Assembly: GCF_938015785.1 (NCBI RefSeq)
Contig: NZ_CALLWC010000061.1
Coordinates: 1 to 38,532, forward strand
Source: an uncultured Campylobacter sp.
GTDB taxonomy: Bacteria > Campylobacterota > Campylobacteria > Campylobacterales > Campylobacteraceae
DNA length: 38,532 nucleotides
Direction of reading: 5' to 3'
The translations under genes were made by a program, and so were the position numbers. The notes below the pieces were generated by a model, which was given only the letters and a program-made list of their open reading frames with translations, was not told the DNA's origin and searched no databases. Below are positions 16,097 through 25,389 of this stretch, piece after piece. The first letter of the stretch is position 1. The number at the start of each line of letters is the position of its first letter.

Positions 16097-18094
16097 ATGA
16101 AAAAATACATAATGACGCCGATTTATTACGTAAACGACGTCCCGCACATCGGTCACGCATACACGACGATCATCGCCGATACGATGGCTAGATTTTATCG
16201 CCTGCAAGGACACGAGGTGTTTTTTAAAACGGGCACCGACGAGCACGGCCAAAAGATCGAGGAGGCTGCAGCCAAGCACGGCCAAAGCCCGAAGCAGTAC
16301 GCAGATGGGGTAAGCGCTAAATTTAAAGACCTGTGGGACGAGTTTGACATCAGCTATGATATGTTTTCGCGCACTACCGATGCCGCGCATGAGGCGGCGG
16401 TGCAAAACGTATTTCGCAAGATGTATGAAAAGGGCGACATTTATAAGGGCGAATACGAGGGCAACTACTGCGTAAGCTGCGAGAGTTTTTTCCCTTCCAA
16501 TCAGCTAATCGACGGCGAGTATTGCCCCGACTGCGGCAAAAAGACTAAAATTTTAAAAGAGGAGAGCTATTTTTTCAGACTTAGCGCCTATGCAGACAGA
16601 CTTTTAAAATGGTATGAGGACGAAAAGTGCATCCTGCCCCTAGGCAAAAAAAACGAGGTCGTAAGCTTCGTAAAAGGCGGTCTGAAAGATCTTTCGATCA
16701 CGAGAACGGGTTTTGATTGGGGCGTTAAAATTCCGCCCGAGCTGAACGATTCGAAGCACGTGATTTACGTCTGGCTGGACGCGCTAATGGATTATCTTAG
16801 TTCGCTTGGATTTTGCGCGGGCGGCGAGCGGATGGAGTATTGGAGCGACGCGCTGCATATCGTGGGCAAGGACATTTTGCGCTTTCACGCCGTTTATTGG
16901 CCTGCGTTTTTGATGAGCCTGGGACTAAATATGCCACGCAGCATCGCAGCTCACGGCTGGTGGACGCGCGACGGCAAAAAGATGAGCAAGAGCCTGGGCA
17001 ACGTCGTGGATCCGCGCGAGGTCGCAAACGCCTACGGGCTGGAGCAGTTTAGGTATTTTTTGCTGCGCGAGGTACCATTTGGCCAAGACGGCGATTTTTC
17101 GCAAAAAGCGATCATCAACCGCGTAAATTCCGAGCTTGCCAACGAGCTTGGAAATCTACTTAGCCGTATCGTCGGCATGAGCGCGAAATATTCGGATTAT
17201 GTCATAAATTCCAAAGACGTGATGAAATTTTTTACCGCCGAGATCGAGGAGGCGAACTCCTATCTGAGCGCCGCACTTAACGCGCTTGAGGAGGTCGCTA
17301 CCAATAGATACTTGGAAGAGCTTTGGAGGGCACTTGCTCTTGCGAACGCTTCGATCGCGAAATACGAGCCGTGGAATTTGATGAAAAACGGCGAGCAGGC
17401 TAAGGCGCTGGCTCTCGTCGCATTGGTTGCAAATATTTTGGCTAAAGTCGCCGTGCTGCTAAGCCCCGCGATGCCGAAGACAGCGGCACGTATCGCAGAC
17501 ACGCTCGGCTTTGAAATATCCACTTCGCTTTATGAGAAGCTAGTGCTTCGCGGCGAAATTTTAGATTTTAAGGCCAAGCCGTGCGAGCCGCTTTTTACCA
17601 AGATCGATCATGAGCTTATGCCGAAGGCGGACTACGATAGACTGGACGGCGCTGTCAGTTCTACAAGCTGTTCGGGCACAGACGCCGCGGTAAAAGGCGC
17701 ACCAAATTTAAACGCAAACGCTTCCGGCTCAGGCGCTACCACGCAAGGAGCCCAAGGCAAGATAACCGAGGCTCAAATCAAAATCGACGATTTCAAAAAA
17801 TGCGTTATCAAGGTTGGCACGATTTTGGAGTGCGAAAACATTGAAGGCAGCGAGAAATTGTTGCGATTTATGATCGATTTGGGCGAGGAGAAGCCGCGTC
17901 AAATCATCAGCGGTATCGCGAAATTTTACGATCCCGCCGCGCTTGTCGGCAAGCAGATCTGCGTGCTGGCAAATTTAAAACCCGCTAAAATTTTTAAACA
18001 TAGCAGCGAGGGTATGATTTTAAGCGCCGAGGACGGCAGCCTTACGCTGCTTAGCACTCTCACGCCCGTAAAAAACGGCGCGATCGTAGGTTAG
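16097..18094 (+). CDS. metG: Methionyl-tRNA synthetase
   Basis: A 665-residue MetRS. Two adjacent ATGs occur at 16094 and 16097; AAGGAG ends at 16092, so the second is better spaced. The nucleotide-binding HIGH-type motif HIGHAYTT lies near residue 16, and KMSKS is in GKKMSKSLGNVVD near residue 296. The zinc-type Cys cluster CVSCESFFP...YCPDCGKK is near residue 124-146. A C-terminal EMAPII/Trbp111 tRNA-binding domain runs from about residue 565 to the end. Between body and tRNA-binding domain lies a Ser/Ala/Asn/Gly-rich linker of about 35 residues (near 520-555), likely disordered. The next gene starts three bases after the stop. Confidence 0.97.
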   Translation: MKKYIMTPIYYVNDVPHIGHAYTTIIADTMARFYRLQGHEVFFKTGTDEHGQKIEEAAAKHGQSPKQYADGVSAKFKDLWDEFDISYDMFSRTTDAAHEAAVQNVFRKMYEKGDIYKGEYEGNYCVSCESFFPSNQLIDGEYCPDCGKKTKILKEESYFFRLSAYADRLLKWYEDEKCILPLGKKNEVVSFVKGGLKDLSITRTGFDWGVKIPPELNDSKHVIYVWLDALMDYLSSLGFCAGGERMEYWSDALHIVGKDILRFHAVYWPAFLMSLGLNMPRSIAAHGWWTRDGKKMSKSLGNVVDPREVANAYGLEQFRYFLLREVPFGQDGDFSQKAIINRVNSELANELGNLLSRIVGMSAKYSDYVINSKDVMKFFTAEIEEANSYLSAALNALEEVATNRYLEELWRALALANASIAKYEPWNLMKNGEQAKALALVALVANILAKVAVLLSPAMPKTAARIADTLGFEISTSLYEKLVLRGEILDFKAKPCEPLFTKIDHELMPKADYDRLDGAVSSTSCSGTDAAVKGAPNLNANASGSGATTQGAQGKITEAQIKIDDFKKCVIKVGTILECENIEGSEKLLRFMIDLGEEKPRQIISGIAKFYDPAALVGKQICVLANLKPAKIFKHSSEGMILSAEDGSLTLLSTLTPVKNGAIVG

Positions 18095-18096
18095 CG

Positions 18097-18948
18097 ATGA
18101 AGGCTTTAGCGCGTAAGGCTTCAAAGCTCGCTATCTACGGCGCGGCTGGGCTCTGCGCGCAAAAAAGCGGCGCTTCGGATAAAATTTTAAAGCTTTGTCG
18201 CAGCTGTGGTTTTGCTGTAAAGATCGGCGCGGGCGGGCTTGCGTGCGTGAGCGCACCCTTGGCGCTAAAGCTCGGCGCGGGAGTTGCTTTAAAATTTGCG
18301 GCACGTAAAATTTTAACGCTAGGCGTTTGCGAGCTGTCGAAGTCTGCCGCTTTAAAATGTGTAAAACTCGGCGCGCGCACGGTTGTGCGCTCGTTTTCAC
18401 GCACCGATAAATTTACGGACGAGCGCACGAAAAAATATGCGAGCGCGGATGGCGAGAGCTCTAAAGCAAGCGTCGCGTCGCGCAGAAAGCGCACGGCAAG
18501 CGTTTCTAGCGCGAGCATCAAAAAAGACGCCTTGCTTTTCAAAAGCGCCTCTGCTAAAAAAAACGTAGCGACAAAAAGCGCACCCGCAAAAAAATCCCCG
18601 CTCGCTAAAAAACCTGCACCTATCGCAAAAACCGCATCGACCGCCAAAAATATCGCAGCAAGTGTAGTCTCTACATCCACGGCAAAATCGCCATCTGTCG
18701 CAAAATCGGCATCCGTAAAAAGCGCCGCGCAAAATAAAATTTCCGCAGCTAGCGCAAAATGGGCACCCGTCAAAAACGCATCTCAGAACGCAAAATCTCG
18801 CCGTATCGCAAAAAATACTGCCACACCTGCCGTAATCGCCGCAAAAGACGCCGCCGCATCCGGCGCAACCTCCGCATCTACCGCAAAGCAGCCGCACCGC
18901 GCCGCAAAGAGCGCGCTTCTTAAAAGCTCCGCCGCAGGAAAGTCGTAA
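18097..18948 (+). CDS. Lys/Ala/Ser-rich low-complexity protein with hydrophobic N-terminal half
   Basis: A 283-residue protein with two parts. Residues 1-105 are Ala/Gly/Leu-rich with short amphipathic or membrane-active segments (ICGAAGLCAQ-like, AVKIGAGGLACVSAPLALKLG) and several Cys. From about residue 106 it is disordered and repetitive, built from K-S-A-x-A-K-x units such as KSAPAKKSPLAKKPAPIAKT, reminiscent of histone H1 tails. It fits between metG (3 bases upstream) and the next gene (stop and ATG overlap), so it is transcribed with them. The minus-strand frames of similar length here are mirror images of the repeats. Function is unknown. Confidence 0.55.
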   Translation: MKALARKASKLAIYGAAGLCAQKSGASDKILKLCRSCGFAVKIGAGGLACVSAPLALKLGAGVALKFAARKILTLGVCELSKSAALKCVKLGARTVVRSFSRTDKFTDERTKKYASADGESSKASVASRRKRTASVSSASIKKDALLFKSASAKKNVATKSAPAKKSPLAKKPAPIAKTASTAKNIAASVVSTSTAKSPSVAKSASVKSAAQNKISAASAKWAPVKNASQNAKSRRIAKNTATPAVIAAKDAAASGATSASTAKQPHRAAKSALLKSSAAGKS

Positions 18949-19937
18949 TGGTAAATTTATTAAATTTAACCCGTATCGTAAACGGAACGATGCTAAATAA
19001 TCCCGCAATCTCCGCGGTCGAAAGCTTTGCGATTGAGCCCGCAAAGGTCGCGAAAAAGGGCGCTTTCATAGCACTCGGCGCAAACGAGCGCGACGTGCGC
19101 ACCGCGATCGATAACGGCGCGTACGCGATCATTTTCGATAATAATTTCAAGCCGCTTAACGATGAGATCGCCTTTATCAAGGTTGAAAATTTATGCTCGG
19201 CGCTAGTGCGACTGATAAAATTTCTGGGCGAGACGTGGCGGCACGGCTTCGTGCTGATAAACGAGGTGCAAAGCGAGATCCTGCGCTACACGAGCGTGCC
19301 GAAAAATTTGATGTTTGCGCCGCGCAGCAAGGGCGAGCTTTTTATCAGCCTGCTGAATGCCAAAGAGAAAAATACCTACTTCACCACCGACGGCGAGCTT
19401 TTGCAAAGCCTTGGCATCTCGCCTGTCCGGGTTCCCGCGAGTGATGATTTTAGGCTGCTTTATGGCGGCTCGATATTTTACAGCAGCTTCGTTTTCGGCG
19501 GGCTTTATTATTCAAATTTAGTCTTTCCTCAGCTGTTTTTGCCCGAGCTATGCGGCGTAATCGAGTATCTCTCGCGCAAAAACATACCCTTTAAATTTCA
19601 AAACTTAAGCGCATTCGGCCATTTTGAACCGATTTTTGTGGATAGATTTTTTAACGTTAGCTCGCTTGGCGGCAGCTACCGCGCTTTTATCGCCGAGAGC
19701 GATCCTGAGCTTTTTGCGCGCGAGGCGGAGTTTTTGCGGGCAAAATTCCGCGAAAAAATTATCGTCTGCGCTAGCTGGGAGGATCGATTGGACGGCGTTA
19801 AGATCGACTTTCGCTTCAATAAGCTAAGCGCTCTAAAGAGCCTGCCGGAGTTTCACTACGCGCTTGTTTTTGCGGAAAAAAGCGCGATCGTGCAGCTTCT
19901 AAATCAAAAACCGCAAGAAAAAAATCTATTTTTTTAA
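18948..19937 (+). CDS. Protein with a Mur-ligase N-domain-like start, no ATP-binding domain
   Basis: A 329-residue protein. Residues 20-95 read like the N-terminal UDP-binding domain of MurE/MurF: AVESFAIEPAKVAKKGAFIALGA followed by DNGAYAIIFD, matching the 'D-S-R-x-V-x-x-G-x-x-F-x-A' then 'A-x-x-x-G-A' pattern. The Mur ligase GTNGKT ATP loop is absent. The remaining 230 residues show no catalytic motif that I recognise. AGGAAAG lies six bases before the ATG, which overlaps the previous stop. The UbiD-family gene follows ten bases later. It is probably cytoplasmic; a regulatory or accessory relative of Mur ligases is an inference. Confidence 0.6.
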   Translation: MVNLLNLTRIVNGTMLNNPAISAVESFAIEPAKVAKKGAFIALGANERDVRTAIDNGAYAIIFDNNFKPLNDEIAFIKVENLCSALVRLIKFLGETWRHGFVLINEVQSEILRYTSVPKNLMFAPRSKGELFISLLNAKEKNTYFTTDGELLQSLGISPVRVPASDDFRLLYGGSIFYSSFVFGGLYYSNLVFPQLFLPELCGVIEYLSRKNIPFKFQNLSAFGHFEPIFVDRFFNVSSLGGSYRAFIAESDPELFAREAEFLRAKFREKIIVCASWEDRLDGVKIDFRFNKLSALKSLPEFHYALVFAEKSAIVQLLNQKPQEKNLFF

Positions 19938-19946
19938 AGGCAGCGG

Positions 19947-21782
19947 ATGCAGAGCTTTGATGAAATTTTAAACGGAAATTTTTGGATAAAGAGGCTTTAC
20001 GAAAACGGGCTATTGCGCGAGGTGAAGGAGCAGATCGGCACAGAGCTTGAGATCGCGCACGCAAGCTACATCGAGGTCAAAAAAGAGCGTTCGCAAGCAC
20101 TGCTTTTTACAAACGTGCGAAACGCGCAAGGCAAACGGATGCCGCCGGTGCTAACCAATATTTTCGGCTCCTCCCCCGCTCTAAATTTAATCCTCGGCCG
20201 CAAGCCCGACGAAATTGCCGCTGAGATCGAGAGCCTGCTAAAGCCGAAGCATCCGCAAAGCCTCGGCGAAAAGCTTGATTTCTTGGCGCACTTAATCTCG
20301 CTGCGTAAAATTTTTGTAAAGCGCCTTAGCGGTCGCGGCGAGTGCCAGCAGGTCGTGCATCTAGGCGCTGACGTCGATTTAGGTGAGCTTCCTGTGCTTA
20401 AGACCTGGGAGAATGACGGCGGCGCGTTCATCACGATGGGGCAGGTTTATACGAAGGATCTGAACTCTCAAACGCAAAATCTCGGCATGTATCGCCTGCA
20501 AATTTACGGGCGCGACCGCTTGGGGATGCACTGGCAGATACACAAAGACGGCGCGGGCTTTTTCGACGAATACCGCAAAGCGGGGCGCAAGATGCCCGTG
20601 TCCGTGGCGATCGGCGGCGATCCGCTCTATATCTGGTGCGGTCAGGCGCCGCTGCCGAAGGGGATTTTTGAACTGCTGCTTTACGGCTTCATCCGCCGCA
20701 GTCCCGCTCGCCTCGTAAAATCGCTTACGAATGAAATTTACGTTCCCGCGGACGCTGATTACGTGATCGAGGGCTTTGTCGATCCCGCAGTAAGCGAGCC
20801 GGAGGGACCTTTCGGCGATCACACGGGATATTATACGCCGGTAGAGCCATTCCCAGTGATGGAGGTTAGCGCGATCACGCACAAGCGTGCGCCCGTATTT
20901 CACGCCACCGTCGTGGGTAAGCCGCCGCTTGAGGATAAATTTATGGGATATGCGACCGAGCGGATATTTTTGCCGCTGTTTCGTACGAGCGCGTCCGATC
21001 TGATCGATTATAAAATGCCCGAGAACGGCGTATTCCACAACCTGATTTTGGCTAAGATCGCCGTGCGCTACCCCGCTGCGGCTAAGCAGATCATGCACGC
21101 GTTTTGGGGCGTGGGGCAGATGAGCTTCGTCAAACACGCCGTTTTCGTGCCGCAGGACGCGCCGAGCTTGGATGAGTACGAGGCGCTTACGAAGTACGTC
21201 CTAAACCGCATAGGCGCGCGCAGCCTCGTTTTTAGCGAGGGTGTGTGCGATCAGCTCGATCACGCAAGCCCGAACTCCTGCTTCGGCGGCAAGCTCGGTA
21301 TTGATGCGACGGCGGATCTAAGCTCGCAGGCGCCGCAAATTTTAAGCGATGAGGAGCTGCTAGCTAAATTTCAAAGCGAGGAGCCCGCCATTTTGGCGCT
21401 TAAGCAGCACTTTTGCGATACGAAAAACCCGCTCGTGTTGATAAACATAGACAAAAAAGAGCTCGTAGAGCGGAGCTGGCGGCGGCTTTTGAAATTTAGC
21501 GAGCATTTTAAAATTTTGATTTTTACCGATGCGGGGAATGATGCGAGCAACCTCTATATGAGCGTTTGGCGCGTCGTAAATAGCATCGATGCGCTGCGCG
21601 ACATGTTTGTGACGCAGGGCGATCGCATCTGCATCGACGCTACGAGCAAGTACGAGTGGGAGGGCTATACGCGCCGGTGGCCGCAGGAGACGCTCTGTAG
21701 CCACGAAGTCGTAGTAAGCCTCATAGCGCGCGGCATCGTGCAAGATGAGCCCGAGCTATTTAAGAAATTTGAAATTTTTTGA
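19947..21782 (+). CDS. UbiD-family decarboxylase (candidate for the menaquinone/futalosine pathway)
   Basis: A 611-residue UbiD/Fdc-type prenylated-FMN-dependent decarboxylase. Family motifs: MYRLQIYGRDRLGMHWQIHK near 175, GGDPLYIWCGQAPLP near 230, and EPEGPFGDHTGYYTPVEPFP near 287 with the catalytic Glu/Asp region. ATVVGKPPLEDKFMGYATER and DHASPNSCFGGKLGIDAT follow. With mqnE elsewhere in the window and no classical ubiquinone genes, the likely substrate is a naphthoate intermediate of the futalosine pathway (MqnL-like), but UbiD substrates cannot be assigned by motif. A UbiX-type partner is needed and not in this window. Confidence 0.85.
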   Translation: MQSFDEILNGNFWIKRLYENGLLREVKEQIGTELEIAHASYIEVKKERSQALLFTNVRNAQGKRMPPVLTNIFGSSPALNLILGRKPDEIAAEIESLLKPKHPQSLGEKLDFLAHLISLRKIFVKRLSGRGECQQVVHLGADVDLGELPVLKTWENDGGAFITMGQVYTKDLNSQTQNLGMYRLQIYGRDRLGMHWQIHKDGAGFFDEYRKAGRKMPVSVAIGGDPLYIWCGQAPLPKGIFELLLYGFIRRSPARLVKSLTNEIYVPADADYVIEGFVDPAVSEPEGPFGDHTGYYTPVEPFPVMEVSAITHKRAPVFHATVVGKPPLEDKFMGYATERIFLPLFRTSASDLIDYKMPENGVFHNLILAKIAVRYPAAAKQIMHAFWGVGQMSFVKHAVFVPQDAPSLDEYEALTKYVLNRIGARSLVFSEGVCDQLDHASPNSCFGGKLGIDATADLSSQAPQILSDEELLAKFQSEEPAILALKQHFCDTKNPLVLINIDKKELVERSWRRLLKFSEHFKILIFTDAGNDASNLYMSVWRVVNSIDALRDMFVTQGDRICIDATSKYEWEGYTRRWPQETLCSHEVVVSLIARGIVQDEPELFKKFEIF

Positions 21783-22105
21783 GGACGCGGGACGAAACTT
21801 CGCGCGGATTTGAAATTTTAAAATTTTGCACTCTGATTTTAAGGGCTGCACATTAAATTTAAAATAAATTTATTTGAATTTATGTGTTTAAGCAGTGAAA
21901 TTTTGTAAAATTTTCAATGATAGAAATAGCAAAATTTTTAAAATCTTTATAAAATTTGCAATAGCTAGATTTAGGAAGTATAAACGTATTGCGTATTTAG
22001 GATATGCCACAAATCCGAAGTCGGACGGGTTCGTGCGCCAAAGCAAAGTAAGCCAGCAGCTTAAAAGCTTTGAAATTTTAAAAATTTAAGGATCATATAA
22101 ATTTA
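21783..22105. other. Spacer upstream of the histidine kinase gene
   Basis: A 323-base, AT-rich region. A 64-codon GTG frame (21895-22089) exists, but it consists largely of AAATTT-derived Lys/Phe/Ile codons, lacks a good ribosome binding site and is not called. I see no tRNA or clear promoter. Confidence 0.5.
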
Positions 22106-23347
22106 ATGAAAGTAAGATCGTCGATTTTTTATACCATCACGTTCATCTTCGCGCTCGCCGCCGTGGGCGTTTCACTCGCCCTACTCTGGCTCATCGGCTA
22201 CGATCAGCAAAACTACACCCGCGAGCTAAACTCCAAATACTCCATCGTTGCGCGCGCGAACCTATATCAAATGAGTAAGCTCATCAGCGATGTCGAATAT
22301 GACCGCCAGGTCGCAAATTTCGAGTTTTCGACCATCCGCGATGAAGCCAAGCGCGATGAGATCATCAAAGGCGCTGAAATTTTAGATAGCATCTCCGCAG
22401 ACATCGGCTCTGCTGATATCCTGCTTTTTAAGCGCAAGCACTATCTAAAAATCACGCACGCTGGCGAGACGCGGCTTTTAAACGACAAGGATTATCAGCC
22501 CTATCGCTACGATATTTTCAAAGCGATCTATGGCGTCATTTTGGTGATCATCCTGCTTGCGTATATTTTCATCATCCGCAAAATTCGCCCCCTTCGCAAG
22601 CTCAAACGCCAGATCGATAAATTTGCTAAAGGCGATCTTCAGATCAAGGACGTAAGCGTAGGAAACGACGAAATTTCCGAGGTTTCGCACGCATTTTACG
22701 AGGCGGTCACGCAGATAAATAAGCTTAACGAATCGCGCCATCTGTTTTTGCGAAACATAATGCACGAGCTCAAAACCCCTATCACAAAGGGTCGCATCGC
22801 CGTCGAGATGATTGAGCACGGTAAAAATCAAGAGCGCCTCATCTCGGTCTTTGAGCGACTGGAGAGCCTAATCAACGAATTTGCAGCGGTCGAGCGCGCG
22901 ACTGCGGGCACGGCGCTAATCGAACGCGGGATTTTTTCAATGGATGAAATTTTAAAAGAAGCGCTCGGCATCGCGATGATCGAGCCCGGCTGCGTCACGC
23001 TGCAAAATCCGCTAGGACTAAGCTTAAACGTAGATCTGAAGCTCTTTTGCGTCGCGGTAAAAAATTTAATCGACAACGCCGTCAAATACGCCGCAGACGG
23101 TAAAATTTTAATCTGCCTAAACGCCGAGACGATGGACTTCATAACGCTCGGCGAGCCGCTGCAGAAAGATTTTAGCTACTACAAAGAGGCCTTCGTCAAG
23201 GGCACGAACGCTAAGCAAAGCTTCGGTCTCGGGCTTTACATCGTCGATAATATCGCCAAGGCGCACGGGCTAAAATTCCTCTACCGCAGGCAGGATGAGC
23301 TAAACGTCTTTTATTTCGAGGGGATCGAAAAGATAGCGACGTTATGA
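22106..23347 (+). CDS. Membrane sensor histidine kinase without an adjacent response regulator
   Basis: A 413-residue two-component sensor. Two membrane segments (about 8-30 and 140-160) flank a periplasmic domain of about 110 residues. A HAMP linker (RPLRKLKRQIDKFAKGDL) follows. The phosphorylated His220 sits in NIMHELKTPITKG, the epsilonproteobacterial version of the H box. The N box is NLIDNAVKYAADG, and the ATP-lid motif is SFGLGLYIVDN. The D-box region is short, as in ArsS/CprS-like kinases. The AAGGA site is 13 bases from the ATG, unusually far. The stop overlaps ATG 23344 of the cytochrome frame. No response regulator lies within the window on either side, which is unusual. Confidence 0.9.
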   Translation: MKVRSSIFYTITFIFALAAVGVSLALLWLIGYDQQNYTRELNSKYSIVARANLYQMSKLISDVEYDRQVANFEFSTIRDEAKRDEIIKGAEILDSISADIGSADILLFKRKHYLKITHAGETRLLNDKDYQPYRYDIFKAIYGVILVIILLAYIFIIRKIRPLRKLKRQIDKFAKGDLQIKDVSVGNDEISEVSHAFYEAVTQINKLNESRHLFLRNIMHELKTPITKGRIAVEMIEHGKNQERLISVFERLESLINEFAAVERATAGTALIERGIFSMDEILKEALGIAMIEPGCVTLQNPLGLSLNVDLKLFCVAVKNLIDNAVKYAADGKILICLNAETMDFITLGEPLQKDFSYYKEAFVKGTNAKQSFGLGLYIVDNIAKAHGLKFLYRRQDELNVFYFEGIEKIATL

Positions 23348-23397
23348 AATTTAAGCACATTTTTTATATTATTGCGCCAAAAATTCGAAACGAGAAG

Positions 23398-23790
23398 ATG
23401 CGAAATTTTATATTTTTAGCGCTATTTTTAACCGCGACCATGTTTTTTCTACCTCGCGGCGCACAAGCCGAGAGCTTCATCACCGACGAGGAATACGGCG
23501 CGATGCTGTATAAAAACCCGCGCGGCGTGGGCTGCGACAAGTGCCACGGCGAAAAAGGCGAGGGTTCGCTGATCGTAAAGTATAAAGAATTTAACCGCAC
23601 CTCGGGCACCTACTACGAGCGCGCCCTAAACGCGCCGCCGATCAACAATCTCTCGCTTCAGGAGCTCGCCGACGGGATCAGCAGCTCGCGCGACGTGATG
23701 CCCAGCTACTTCCTGACGCAAAACGAGATCATCATCATCTACAAATATATAAAATCGATAAATCAACCAAAAAAGAAGGAGAAAAAATGA
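23398..23790 (+). CDS. Periplasmic c-type cytochrome, single heme
   Basis: A small cytochrome c with one CxxCH heme site (CDKCH, Cys46 from this start) and a probable Met axial ligand in DVMPSYFLT. The N-terminus MRNFIFLALFLTATMFFLPRGAQA is a good Sec signal peptide with cleavage after AQA. An earlier ATG at 23344 overlaps the kinase stop and would add 18 residues; the signal-peptide geometry favours 23398, though translational coupling favours the earlier one. The C-terminus is Lys-rich. It overlaps the hemL start by four bases. It probably carries electrons in the periplasm; its partner is unknown. Confidence 0.85.
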   Translation: MRNFIFLALFLTATMFFLPRGAQAESFITDEEYGAMLYKNPRGVGCDKCHGEKGEGSLIVKYKEFNRTSGTYYERALNAPPINNLSLQELADGISSSRDVMPSYFLTQNEIIIIYKYIKSINQPKKKEKK

Positions 23791-25058
23791 ATAATCACGA
23801 TGAATTTTTAGCAGCACAAAAACTTATCCCGGGCGGCGTCGATTCGCCTGTGCGAGCATTCGGCAATGTCGGTAGCGAGCCTTTTATGGTGGATCGCGGC
23901 GAGGGCTCGTACATCTACGACGTCGAGGGCAAAAAATATCTCGACTTCGTGCAGAGCTGGGGTCCGCTCATCTTCGGTCACGCCGATGCAGACATCGAGC
24001 GCGCCGTCGTGCAGACCGCCAAAAAAGGGCTAAGCTTCGGCGCATCCAGCCCGCTTGAGACGCAGCTTGCCTCGCTCGTGCTAAAAAATTTCGATTTCCT
24101 AGATAAGATCCGCTTTACCAACAGCGGCACCGAAGCCACGATGAGCGCAATCCGTCTTGCGCGCGCCTTTAGCGGACGGGATAAAATTTTAAAATTTGAG
24201 GGCTGCTACCACGGTCACAGCGACAGCCTGCTCGTCAAAGCAGGCAGCGGCGCGAGCACCTTCGGTAACGCAAGCAGCGCAGGCGTGCCGCAGGACATCG
24301 CGAAAAACACCTACCTAGCCAGATACAACGACATACAAAGCGTAAAGTACGTCCTGGCGCAAAACGACATCGGCACGATCATAATCGAGCCGATTGCGGG
24401 AAATATGGGCTTGGTACCGGCGGGTCCCGAATTTTTAACCGAGCTTCGCGCGCTGTGCGACGAGAAAAAGATCGTGCTGATAATCGACGAGGTAATGAGC
24501 GGCTTTCGCGCGAGCGAGCTAGGCAGCTACGGCATCTACGGTGTCCGCGGCGATCTGGTAACCTTCGGCAAGGTCATCGGAGGTGGCATGAGCGTGGCGG
24601 CGTTTGCGGGCAAGCGCGAAATCATGGATATGATAAGTCCGCTAGGAGCGGTGTATCAAGCGGGCACGCTAAGCGGAAACCCCGTCGCAATGGCTGCGGG
24701 TATCGCCAGCCTAAGTAAAATTTACGCTAGCAGCGGCCTTTACGAAAGGCTCGGCGAGCTAGCACGCAGGTTCACAGACGGGCTTTGCACCATAGCACAG
24801 CGCCGCGGCATCGCGCTGCAAACCGCCTGCGTAGGCTCGATGTTCGGATACTTTTTCGCAGACGAAGAGGTGCGCGACTATGACGGCGCTTTGCGGGCAG
24901 ACACCGTGCGCTTTGCAAAATTTCACGGCGAGATGATTAAGCGCGGCGTATTTTTGGCACCTAGTCAGTTTGAGACGGGCTTTATCTGCGCCACGATGAA
25001 CGAAACGCAGATCGACTTTGCGCTAAACGCCGCGGATGAAGCGATGGCGGCGCTTTAA
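23787..25058 (+). CDS. hemL: Glutamate-1-semialdehyde 2,1-aminomutase
   Basis: A 423-residue PLP enzyme that makes 5-aminolevulinate from glutamate-1-semialdehyde in heme synthesis. The N-terminus has LIPGGVDSPVRAF, followed by the cofactor-binding region FTNSGTEATMSAIRLARA, CYHGHSD, IIEPIAGNMG and DEVMSGFR. The PLP lysine is K262 in TFGKVIGGGMS. The length is normal. AAGAAGGAG precedes the ATG, which overlaps the stop of the cytochrome gene (ATGA). Pairing with a cytochrome c gene is seen in other campylobacters and fits a heme supply link, although this is inference. Confidence 0.97.
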   Translation: MNNHDEFLAAQKLIPGGVDSPVRAFGNVGSEPFMVDRGEGSYIYDVEGKKYLDFVQSWGPLIFGHADADIERAVVQTAKKGLSFGASSPLETQLASLVLKNFDFLDKIRFTNSGTEATMSAIRLARAFSGRDKILKFEGCYHGHSDSLLVKAGSGASTFGNASSAGVPQDIAKNTYLARYNDIQSVKYVLAQNDIGTIIIEPIAGNMGLVPAGPEFLTELRALCDEKKIVLIIDEVMSGFRASELGSYGIYGVRGDLVTFGKVIGGGMSVAAFAGKREIMDMISPLGAVYQAGTLSGNPVAMAAGIASLSKIYASSGLYERLGELARRFTDGLCTIAQRRGIALQTACVGSMFGYFFADEEVRDYDGALRADTVRFAKFHGEMIKRGVFLAPSQFETGFICATMNETQIDFALNAADEAMAAL

Positions 25059-25089
25059 GGGCTGCATTTTAAAATTTTACGGATTTTAG

Positions 25090-25389
25090 ATGAGAGTAAC
25101 GAAAAATTTAAACAAAATCGTAAAGGGCGCCTGCGACATCAGCCTAGGCATCTCAATCGTCGTAGCGATCGGCATCGGCGTAGCGATCGGGCTTGGGCTG
25201 CGGCACCTCACGGGCTCGCTGCTTTTATTATGGTTCGGCATCGCTATCGGCATCGCGGCGGCATTTTTAAACGTTTACCGCGCGTGCAAGGCGCTAAATT
25301 CGAGCCTAAAGGAGCTTGAGAACGATCCGAAATACAAGGCGGATCCTAAAAATTTCGACGACGACGATGAATGGGATGAGCGAGATTGA
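25090..25389 (+). CDS. AtpI/AtpZ-like small membrane protein
   Basis: A 99-residue protein with two transmembrane helices (about 17-37 and 44-65) and an acidic C-terminus. The first helix, DISLGISIVVAIGIGVAIGL, the short basic turn, and the second helix with LLLLWFGIAIGIAAAFLNVYR match the ATP synthase protein I/AtpZ family, which helps assemble the F-ATPase c-ring. GGA lies six bases before the ATG. Its TGA overlaps the TTG start of the next gene. No F-ATPase genes lie nearby. Confidence 0.8.
   Translation: MRVTKNLNKIVKGACDISLGISIVVAIGIGVAIGLGLRHLTGSLLLLWFGIAIGIAAAFLNVYRACKALNSSLKELENDPKYKADPKNFDDDDEWDERD

Noticed and set aside
18135..19044. Minus-strand frames of 212 and 215 codons over the Lys/Ala-rich gene and its neighbour
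   Set aside because: They are mirror images of the repetitive plus-strand gene, rich in Ala, Cys and Phe codons, without a plausible start or operon context.
20379..21137. Minus-strand frame of 252 codons opposite the UbiD-family gene
   Set aside because: The plus-strand gene has complete family motifs; the minus frame has no recognisable motif.
21895..22089. 64-codon GTG frame upstream of the sensor kinase
   Set aside because: Composed mainly of AAATTT-derived codons and lacks a ribosome binding site.
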